A stretch of DNA of 64,000 nt from positions 1,431,001-1,495,000 of the forward strand of contig NZ_JBCNLP010000006.1 in the NCBI RefSeq assembly GCF_039595395.1, read 5' to 3'. Positions within the stretch are counted from its first letter, which is position 1; each line of letters begins with the position of its first letter. The notes beneath the pieces are model-generated. The model was not told the origin of the DNA. It did no database searches and was given only the letters and a program-made list of their open reading frames with translations. Below, one piece after another: positions 24,453 through 31,615 of this stretch. The position numbers and the translations under genes were made by a program. This DNA is from Novosphingobium sp. Its GTDB lineage: Bacteria > Pseudomonadota > Alphaproteobacteria > Sphingomonadales > Sphingomonadaceae.

Positions 24453-24480
24453 CTACATTTGTAGCATGCTACATTTGTAG
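24453..24480. promoter_or_regulatory. Tandem BlaI operators
   Basis: Two identical 12-bp palindromes CTACATTTGTAG occupy 24453-24464 and 24469-24480, centre to centre 16 bp. They start 20 bp upstream of the blaI-like start codon. They match the TACA-N2-TGTA core of BlaI/MecI operators known from staphylococci and Bacillus. Confidence 0.88.
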
Positions 24481-24661
24481 CACATCCGCAAGCGCAATTT
24501 CACAGCGAGCAAAAGGATGGTGGCCGAGCGCTACCATCATGCCATTTTTCGCGTGTTTGTGAAAACCCATGCTGATATTGCATTGTTCAATAGCAAAATC
24601 CGCTTGGCCGCCCCCGGCAAATCACGATAGCTGTGAGTCATAACAAAACTGGGGGAATGAG

Positions 24662-27574
24662 ATGTTCTATCGAAAGCAGGCCGCGCGCGGCTGCAGCATC
24701 CTTGCGCTTATCGTCTCCACACATGCCGCCATGGCGCAGGACACCGCGCCTGCCGCCCCGGCCCAGCCACAGGCCGCCGATATCATCGTGACCGGATCGC
24801 GCATCGCCCGCCGCGATCTGGTGGCGCCCAGCCCCATCGTCACCGCCTCCGCCGAGGCGCTGCAGGCCACCGCCCAGCCCACCGTGGATGCCGCGCTGTT
24901 GCAGATGCCCGCTTTCCAGCCGGGCTCGGGCAGCTTTTCGAACTCCAGCACCGGCGGCACGGTGGGGCAATCGACGCTCAACCTGCGCGGGCTTGGCGCC
25001 CAGCGCAATCTGGTGCTACTGGAGGGCCGCCGCCTGCAGCCCGGCAGCATCGACAGCACCATCGACATCAACACCATCCCCTCGCTCGCCATCGGCAATG
25101 TCGAGGTGATTTCGGGCGGCGCCTCGGCCACCTATGGGTCGGACGCCATGTCGGGCGTGGTCAACTTCAAGCTGCGCAAGAATTTTCGCGGGCTGGAGAT
25201 GCGCGCTCAGGCCGGGATCTCCGGTCAGGGCGATGCGGGCAACCAGCAGCTTGGCGTGCTGTATGGCACCGCCTTCGCTGACGGGCGCGGATCGCTGATC
25301 ATTTCGGGCGAATATGCCCATCGCTCGGTGCTGAGTTCGCAGGATCGCGATTTCTCGAAATACAGCGCCACCAGCGGCTTTATCTCGCAGGGGTACTATG
25401 TGCCTCAGGCGGGCAATTTCGCGTCGCAGGCCGCGCTCAACAGCGTCTTCGCCAAATATGGCGTGGCCGCGGGAACGGTGAGCGGCACCACCAATCTGGG
25501 CTTCAACCAGAACGGCTCGCTGTTCACCAAGACGGCCCCCGCCTACAATTATCAGGGTCCGACGACCAACCCTTACGTTTCCACCCCGACCGCCTTCGGC
25601 TACAATTCCAATTTCTACAATTTCATTCAGGTGCCACTCAAGCGCTACAACATCTTCGCGCATAGCGAGTTCGAGGTGGACGACCACACCACCCTTTATG
25701 CGCAGGGGCTCTACAACAACACCAGCGCCTCGACGCAATCCTCGCAGCCCATTCTGGCGGCGCCGTGGCAGCTCGATATTCCCGTCACCAACCCCTTCAT
25801 CCCGGCGGATCTGAAGACGCTGCTCGCCTCGCGCGCCAACCCCACCGCCACCTTCACCTTCAACAAACGCGCCGATGAAGCGGGCCCGCGCGCCTTCACC
25901 ACCGAGGGCCAGACCTATCAGGGCCTGCTCGGCGCCAAGGGCAAGCTGGCCGGGCTGGACGGCAGTTGGGATCTTTACGCCTCCTATGGCGAGGGGCTGA
26001 ACAAGGACATCACCACCTCTGGCGCGATGAGCATGTCGGCGGCGCGCACGCTGATCAACGCGCCCGATGGCGGGGCCAGCATCTGCGCGGGCGGCTACAA
26101 TCCCTTCGGCATCACCCAGCTTTCGGACAGTTGCCGCGCCTATCTGCTGCGCACCCTGGTCAACAAGACCAAGGTGACGCAGACCGCCGTGGAAGGCACG
26201 ATGGAAGGCCGCCTGTTCCACCTGCCGGCGGGCAATGTGCGCTTCGCCGTGACGGCGGGCTATCGCCGCAACACCTACAAGTTCAACCCCGATGCGGCCT
26301 CCATCGGCGGCGACATCTCCAGCATCACGGCCACCCAGCCCACCACCGGCGCCATCAGCGTGGCCGAAGGCGCGGTCGAGCTGCTGGTGCCGCTGCTGGC
26401 CGACACGCCGCTGGCGCGCGAGGTCAACCTCGATCTTGGCTATCGCTATTCGCATTACAATGTTTCGGGCGGCGTCTCGGCCTACAAGGCCTCGCTCGAC
26501 TGGCGGGTGGCCAGGGTGCTGCTGCTGCGTGGCGGCTATCAGCGCTCGGTGCGCGCGCCCAACATCGGCGAGCTGTTTCTAGCCCCCTCGCAGACGGTGA
26601 CCAACATCGGCCTGCCGCCCTCCGCCGGTGACCCGTGCGACGCCCGCAGCGCCGCGCGCGCCGGGGCCAATGCGGCGAAGGTGCAGGCCCTGTGCATCGC
26701 CACCGGGATCAATCCGGCGCTGTACAACAGCTTCACCCAGCCCACGACCTCCATCGTGACCCAGACACAGGGCAACAGCCAGTTGACCCCCGAAAAGGCC
26801 GACACCTTCACGGCGGGGGCGGTGCTGCAATCCCCGGCCAGGGCAGGGCTTTTCCGCCGCATGAGCCTGACGGTCGATTACTACAACATCAAGATCGCGC
26901 AGGCGATTTCGCCGCTGGCGGCCAATGTCGCGCTGCAGAAATGCTTCAACAGCGATGGGTCGAACCCCACATACGATCCGTCGAATTATTTCTGCAAACT
27001 GTTCGGGCGCGACGCGACCTCGGGCCTGTTCACCACCGCCTCGCAGCCCTATCTCAATCTGGGCGGCTACAAGACCTCAGGCATCGACGCGCAATTCGAC
27101 TGGCATGCCGATTTTGCCGACATGGGCCTTGGCGGCAAGGGCGGCGTGACACTCAATGTCGAGGGCAACTATCTCTCGCAGTTCGACATTCAGGTGCTGC
27201 CCGGCTCGGCCTATCAGAACTGGGCGGGCACGATCAGCTCCACGGTCAGCTATCCGCGCTTCAAGCTGCTGACCAATCTGGCGGTCGACATCGGCAAGAC
27301 GCAGATCAGCGGGCGCTGGCGCCACACCTCGGCCTTTGCCGACAGCTCGCGCGTCACCAGCGCCAGCACCACCGTTCCGGGCACGCCCGCCTATGATTAC
27401 TTCGACCTCTCGGCCCGCGTGAAAGTCTCGGACAAGTTCGAACTGCGCGGCAGCGTGAACAATGTGCTCGACAAGCAGCCACCCATCGTCGGCGGGGTTG
27501 CGGGCACCACCAATCTGGGTGTCTATGATGTGGTGGGCCGCGCCTTTATGGTCAGCGCCACGGCCCGCTACTGA
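24662..27574 (+). CDS. TonB-dependent receptor paired with a tannase-family esterase
   Basis: 970 residues with signal peptide (...LIVSTHAAMAQD), TonB-box-like DIIVTGSRI, a plug with LNLRGLGAQRNLVLLEGRR and VEVISGGASATYGSDAMSG, and a barrel ending GRAFMVSATARY. Gly/Asn-rich barrel loops are long, as in sphingomonad sugar and aromatic receptors. GGGGGAATG precedes the ATG. The stop TGA at 27572 is followed within 15 bp by the tannase-family gene and then a DUF3237 gene. The likely cargo is therefore a plant phenolic ester or a glycan carrying one (inference). Confidence 0.88.
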   Translation: MFYRKQAARGCSILALIVSTHAAMAQDTAPAAPAQPQAADIIVTGSRIARRDLVAPSPIVTASAEALQATAQPTVDAALLQMPAFQPGSGSFSNSSTGGTVGQSTLNLRGLGAQRNLVLLEGRRLQPGSIDSTIDINTIPSLAIGNVEVISGGASATYGSDAMSGVVNFKLRKNFRGLEMRAQAGISGQGDAGNQQLGVLYGTAFADGRGSLIISGEYAHRSVLSSQDRDFSKYSATSGFISQGYYVPQAGNFASQAALNSVFAKYGVAAGTVSGTTNLGFNQNGSLFTKTAPAYNYQGPTTNPYVSTPTAFGYNSNFYNFIQVPLKRYNIFAHSEFEVDDHTTLYAQGLYNNTSASTQSSQPILAAPWQLDIPVTNPFIPADLKTLLASRANPTATFTFNKRADEAGPRAFTTEGQTYQGLLGAKGKLAGLDGSWDLYASYGEGLNKDITTSGAMSMSAARTLINAPDGGASICAGGYNPFGITQLSDSCRAYLLRTLVNKTKVTQTAVEGTMEGRLFHLPAGNVRFAVTAGYRRNTYKFNPDAASIGGDISSITATQPTTGAISVAEGAVELLVPLLADTPLAREVNLDLGYRYSHYNVSGGVSAYKASLDWRVARVLLLRGGYQRSVRAPNIGELFLAPSQTVTNIGLPPSAGDPCDARSAARAGANAAKVQALCIATGINPALYNSFTQPTTSIVTQTQGNSQLTPEKADTFTAGAVLQSPARAGLFRRMSLTVDYYNIKIAQAISPLAANVALQKCFNSDGSNPTYDPSNYFCKLFGRDATSGLFTTASQPYLNLGGYKTSGIDAQFDWHADFADMGLGGKGGVTLNVEGNYLSQFDIQVLPGSAYQNWAGTISSTVSYPRFKLLTNLAVDIGKTQISGRWRHTSAFADSSRVTSASTTVPGTPAYDYFDLSARVKVSDKFELRGSVNNVLDKQPPIVGGVAGTTNLGVYDVVGRAFMVSATARY

Positions 27575-27588
27575 TGAGGGGGAAGCCC

Positions 27589-29325
27589 ATGCGGCGCTGG
27601 ATGATCGCCTGCAGCGTGCTGGGCCTGTGCGGAGCCATGCCCGCGCTGGCCCAGAAGGAGGCGCCGCCGCAGGCGCGTTGCAGCGCGCTGGCCTCGGGGG
27701 CCATCGCCGGTCTGGCGAAGGACGCAGCCGTGGACAGCGCGGTGGTCCATCCCGCCGCCGCGCCTCTGCCCGCCCATTGCGAGGTGATCGGCCATATCGC
27801 CCGCCGCACAGGCAGCGACGGGCAGAGCTATGAAATCCGCTATCACCTGCGCCTGCCCTTCGACTGGAACCGCCGCTTCTTCTTTCAGGGCGGCGGCGGC
27901 GGCGACGGCGTGCTGGGCGATGCGCTGGGCAACCTGCAAGGCGAGCAAAGCGAGGTCGCCCTCTCGCGCGGCTTCGCCGTGGTCTCGCAGGATTCCGGCC
28001 ATGACAACAACCGCAACGACCGCCCCGAACGCGGCGGCCCCACCAGCTTTGGCTGGGATTACACCGCAAGGCGCAACTATGCCTTCGCCTCGCTGGGCCG
28101 GGTGACGGCGACAGCCAAGGCGCTGCTGGCGACGTTCTATGGCGGGCCGCCGCAATATTCCTATTTCGTCGGCTGCTCGAAGGGCGGGCAGGAGGGCATG
28201 GCCATGGCCGAGCACTTCCCCGATGATTTCGACGGCATCATGGCCAATGCGCCGGGCTTCTCCCTGCCCCGCGCCGCGCTGGCGCAAGTGTGGGACAGCA
28301 AGGCGTTCATGCGCCTTGCCAAGGACGATAGGCGCTTTGACGCCAATGGTCTGCCTTTGCTCAACGCCACCTTCTCCAACGCCGACCTCGGGCTGATCTC
28401 TGGCGCGGTGCTGAGGGCCTGCGACGCGCTGGATGGCGCGCGCGACGGCATCGTCGGCGCGGTGGGCGCGTGCACCACGCAGCGCGTCCGCCCCGAACTG
28501 GCACGTCTCACCTGCAACGGCGCCAAGAATGCCTCCTGCCTGTCAGGCGGTCAGATCCAGGCCTTCGCGCAGGTGATGGGCGGGCCGAAAAACAGTCAGG
28601 GCCATGCCATCTACACCGACTGGATGTGGGATGCCGGGATCGGCGGCGACTGGGGCGGCGGAAGCTTCACCGGCTGGCGCGCGTGGAAAATCGGCACGGC
28701 GGGCGCTGCGCTCAATGATGGCCGCAATGTGCTGCTGGGCGGCACGGCACTGCCCACCATGTTCCAGAGCCCGCCCGTCGCCGTGGCCAACACGCCCGCC
28801 GCGCTGATCACCTATGCGCAGGGTGTGAACATGGATGCCGCGCAGGCAGGCATCTATCGCACCACCTCGGACTTCCCCGTTTCGGCCTGGGATCTGATGG
28901 CGGCACGCTCGGCGGATCGCAGCGCCTTTCAGCGCCATGGCGGACGGATGATCGTGGCGCAGGGCGTGGCCGATCCGGTCTTTTCGCTCAACGACACGCT
29001 CGACTGGTGGCGCGCGCTGGACAAGGCCGACCATGGCCATGCCGCAGACTTCACCCGCATCTTCCCGGTGCCGGGCATGAACCACTGCCGGGGCGGGCCG
29101 GGCACCACCAGCTTCGATGCCTTCACCGCGCTGCAGAACTGGGTCGAAAAAGGGCAGGCGCCCCGGACCATTCTGGCCACCGCGCCCAAGGGCACGCCAT
29201 GGCCGGGCCGCACCCGGCCGCTCTGCGCCTGGCCGGCCACGGCCCGCTATGACGGCCATGGCGACATTGAAAGCGCCGCCAGCTTCTCCTGCGTGGCACC
29301 CAACAGCAAAGGACCATCATCATGA
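27589..29325 (+). CDS. Tannase/feruloyl-esterase family hydrolase
   Basis: I use the ATG at 27589 (GAGGGGGAA four bases upstream) rather than the in-frame ATG 27574, because it begins a clean signal peptide (MRRWMIACSVLGLCGAMPAL). 578 residues. The fungal-type tannase/feruloyl esterase signature is complete: C196-S197 in FVGCSKGGQEG, D462 in VADPVFSLND, and H499-C500 in PGMNHCRGGPG, the CS-D-HC triad in which the paired cysteines form a disulfide next to the catalytic Ser and His. Expected reaction: hydrolysis of gallate, ferulate or similar aromatic esters outside the cytoplasm. Its stop overlaps the DUF3237 start (ATGA), so the three genes form one operon. Confidence 0.9.
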   Translation: MRRWMIACSVLGLCGAMPALAQKEAPPQARCSALASGAIAGLAKDAAVDSAVVHPAAAPLPAHCEVIGHIARRTGSDGQSYEIRYHLRLPFDWNRRFFFQGGGGGDGVLGDALGNLQGEQSEVALSRGFAVVSQDSGHDNNRNDRPERGGPTSFGWDYTARRNYAFASLGRVTATAKALLATFYGGPPQYSYFVGCSKGGQEGMAMAEHFPDDFDGIMANAPGFSLPRAALAQVWDSKAFMRLAKDDRRFDANGLPLLNATFSNADLGLISGAVLRACDALDGARDGIVGAVGACTTQRVRPELARLTCNGAKNASCLSGGQIQAFAQVMGGPKNSQGHAIYTDWMWDAGIGGDWGGGSFTGWRAWKIGTAGAALNDGRNVLLGGTALPTMFQSPPVAVANTPAALITYAQGVNMDAAQAGIYRTTSDFPVSAWDLMAARSADRSAFQRHGGRMIVAQGVADPVFSLNDTLDWWRALDKADHGHAADFTRIFPVPGMNHCRGGPGTTSFDAFTALQNWVEKGQAPRTILATAPKGTPWPGRTRPLCAWPATARYDGHGDIESAASFSCVAPNSKGPSS

Positions 29326-29855
29326 CCAACCGCCGTGATTTTCTCGCCACCGGAGCCTTGCTGTCGCTCGCCATGGGAGAGCAGGCCCTCGCCGCCCCCG
29401 CCCCCTCATCGGATGGCGCGCCTCGCCTCGAACTGGCGCTTGAGATCATCGCCGATATCGCTGAATCGCAAGATATGGGCGAAGGCCCGCTGGGCGGACG
29501 GCGCATCGTGCCCATCATCGGCGGCGAGTTTTCCGGCCCCGGTCTGCATGGTCACGCTCTGCACGGCAAGGTGCGCCCCGGCGGCGCCGACCGCCAGTTG
29601 ATCCGCAGCGATGGCGTGAAACAACTCAGCGCCCTCTACGAGCTGGAAACCCATGATGGCGCGATCATCACCGTGCTGAACAAGGTGCTGGTCGAGAACT
29701 TTGCCGACGGCAGCCGCTATGCCTTCTCCACCCCAGAGATCACCGCGCCCAAGGGCCCCTATGACTGGCTGAACCATGCCGTTTTCGTCGGCACGCTCAC
29801 CAGCCTGAAACCAGCGCGTCAGGCAGTCAAACTGCGCTTTTTCCGCGTCTTTTAA
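29322..29855 (+). CDS. DUF3237-family exported protein
   Basis: 177 residues. The N-terminus MTNRRDFLATGALLSLAMG has a twin-arginine-like motif, so export by Tat is likely. The rest matches the DUF3237 pattern as I recall it: GPLGGRRIVPIIGGEFSGPG, HGKVRPGGADRQLIRSDGV, and YELETHDGAIITVLNKV. It probably forms a small beta-barrel; function is unknown, although such proteins often accompany aromatic degradation genes. Translationally coupled to the tannase-family gene. Confidence 0.8.
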   Translation: MTNRRDFLATGALLSLAMGEQALAAPAPSSDGAPRLELALEIIADIAESQDMGEGPLGGRRIVPIIGGEFSGPGLHGHALHGKVRPGGADRQLIRSDGVKQLSALYELETHDGAIITVLNKVLVENFADGSRYAFSTPEITAPKGPYDWLNHAVFVGTLTSLKPARQAVKLRFFRVF

Positions 29856-29867
29856 AGGCCCTGCATC

Positions 29868-29910
29868 GCTCTATACCGATCAGGACTGCGACACCTCATC
29901 GGTATAGAGC
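29868..29910. terminator. 13-bp inverted repeat at convergent stop codons
   Basis: GCTCTATACCGAT (29868-29880) and ATCGGTATAGAGC (29898-29910) are perfectly complementary with a 17-nt loop. The right arm is inside the last codons of the FecR-like gene and the left arm just after its stop, between it and the convergent DUF3237 gene. It may terminate both transcripts; T runs are weak. Confidence 0.5.
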
Positions 29911-30857
29911 AGCAGGATGCCGCCATCGGCATCCCTGATCGCGCGCACCGGCATGGATTGCTCCAGCCCCTCGATGAATTGCGCGGATTCATCGGTCTGG
30001 AAGCGTCCGCCCACCCGCAGCGCCGCCACGCGCTGGTCGCCGATGACGATGGGGCGCTTGCGATAGCGGTTGAACTCCTCGACCGCCTGAGCCAGGGAAT
30101 CACCGTTCAGCTCGATCACATGCTCACGCCATGCCGTCTTTTGCGAAAGACCTGCCGCGTCATAACTCGCCACCGCCACGGCATCAGGGTGGATGATCGC
30201 GAAATTGCCCGCCGGCACCTTGTGCAGCGCCGATTGTCCCTCACGCACGCCCACCACGCCATGCGAGACCGTCAGCTCGACCACCGCGCCCCGGTCGCGC
30301 ACATTGAAGGCCGTGCCCAGCGCGCGCAGCATGGTGTCGCCCACCTCGACATCGAAGGGGCGCGCGGGATTATGCGCCACCTCGAAAAAGGCCTCGCCGC
30401 GCTTGAGCCTCAGCCGCCGCCGCTCCCGCGTATAGGCGACCTCGACCACCGTGTCGGAATTGAGCACCACATGCGAACCATCCGGCAGAGCGACCTCGCG
30501 GATTTCACCGACGCGCGTGGTCAGAAGCTGGCGATGCAGGAAGAACCAGCCCCCCGCCGCGCCCGCCAGCGCCAGCCCCAGAAGCCCCGCGGAGCCCAGC
30601 AACACGCCCCGCCGACTGCCGCGCGGGGCTTGCATGGCCAGATCCGCGCTGCCCACCTCGGGCTCGGCATCCAGCAGGGCGGCGGCGCGCCAGGCCTGAC
30701 GGGCGCGGGCAAAGGCCACCGCATGTTCGGGCGAGGCCGCGATCCAGCGTTCGGCAGCCTGACGCTCAGCCTCCCCGCCTCCATTCTCGAGCGCGAGCAG
30801 ATGGCGGATCGCCTCCTCCTCGTGCTGTCGAAGCGGCGCTGTCGGGCTGCTTTCCAA
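29880..30857 (-). CDS. FecR-family anti-sigma/sigma regulator
   Basis: 325 residues starting at a TTG (30857) preceded by a near-perfect GAGGTGA six bases upstream. The gene overlaps the end of the sigma factor gene by 92 bp. N-terminal cytoplasmic domain of the DUF4880 type (ERWIAASPEHAVAFARARQAW), one membrane helix (about 85-107), then the periplasmic FecR domain (REVALPDGSHVVLNSDTVVEV, GTAFNVRDRG). A C-terminal STN-like part (ALRVGGRFQTDESAQFIEGL) follows. It should bind the adjacent ECF sigma factor and relay the ligand-bound state of the STN-containing receptor encoded divergently. Confidence 0.9.
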   Translation of the reverse strand: MESSPTAPLRQHEEEAIRHLLALENGGGEAERQAAERWIAASPEHAVAFARARQAWRAAALLDAEPEVGSADLAMQAPRGSRRGVLLGSAGLLGLALAGAAGGWFFLHRQLLTTRVGEIREVALPDGSHVVLNSDTVVEVAYTRERRRLRLKRGEAFFEVAHNPARPFDVEVGDTMLRALGTAFNVRDRGAVVELTVSHGVVGVREGQSALHKVPAGNFAIIHPDAVAVASYDAAGLSQKTAWREHVIELNGDSLAQAVEEFNRYRKRPIVIGDQRVAALRVGGRFQTDESAQFIEGLEQSMPVRAIRDADGGILLLYTDEVSQS

Positions 30858-31380
30858 CGCTGATCACCTCTTGTTCCTGCTGAGCGAGCGCCCTCATAAA
30901 GGCGGCCAGTGCAACGCCCAAGTGTTTTTCAACCGTTGAGACGGACAAGCCCATCTCATCCGCTATCTGCGCCATCGGTTTTTCATGCAGACGCCGCGCC
31001 ACGAACACCCGCCGGGCCTGCGGGGGCAGAGCATCGAGCACCGGCTGCAGCTTGCGCAACTGGTCGCGCGCGCACAGATGGGCGGACAGATCATAGCTGC
31101 TCTGCAGCGCCTCGAACTCGACGATCGTGTCGAAGGCCACCACCTTCTGCCGTCTGGCGCTGTCCACCAGCAGGTTGCGCGCGATGGTGAAGAGATAGGC
31201 GCGACCATTGTCCACCTGTTGCCAGCGCGGATTGGCATAGGCGCGCGTCAACACTTCCGAGACGAGATCGTCCAGATCGTCCGCCGCGCCTTTCAATCGG
31301 CGCAGGCGCGAGCGTAAAACCGGGGTGTGAGGAAGAATCTCCCTCTCGAACCATTCCAGCTTCGCATGAAGATCCTCCAT
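30766..31380 (-). CDS. FecI-like ECF sigma factor
   Basis: 204 residues. Region 2 is seen in DDLDDLVSEVLTRAYANPRWQ and YLFTIARNLLVDSARR. Region 4 is seen in LPPQARRVFVARRLHEKPMAQIADEMGLS. The C-terminal ~35 residues extend past region 4 and are encoded in the overlap with the FecR-like gene. The ribosome-binding site is poor (GCGGGGGCG). Divergent from the STN-type TBDR at 31616, whose promoter is the likely target, as in iron-citrate type cell-surface signalling. Confidence 0.92.
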   Translation of the reverse strand: MEDLHAKLEWFEREILPHTPVLRSRLRRLKGAADDLDDLVSEVLTRAYANPRWQQVDNGRAYLFTIARNLLVDSARRQKVVAFDTIVEFEALQSSYDLSAHLCARDQLRKLQPVLDALPPQARRVFVARRLHEKPMAQIADEMGLSVSTVEKHLGVALAAFMRALAQQEQEVISVGKQPDSAASTARGGGDPPSARAREWRRGG

Positions 31381-31615
31381 CGGCGCCCCCGCTTTTTGGT
31401 GACCGGCCAGGCTGCTCTCTCTGATATTTCATTTTTGTGCGGCGGGAGAGTAACCAGACTGCCCGCCAGCCCCTCTAAGTCAAATGCCCCCCTGCCCGGC
31501 ATGGCGGTCCCTCGGCAAAGCTTCGTCTCACCGGATGCATGCCGTTTCATGGGCGCCTGATGGACGCATGGGTCCGCATGGCGCGCTTTCACCGGTCATC
31601 AGGGGGACAATCATC

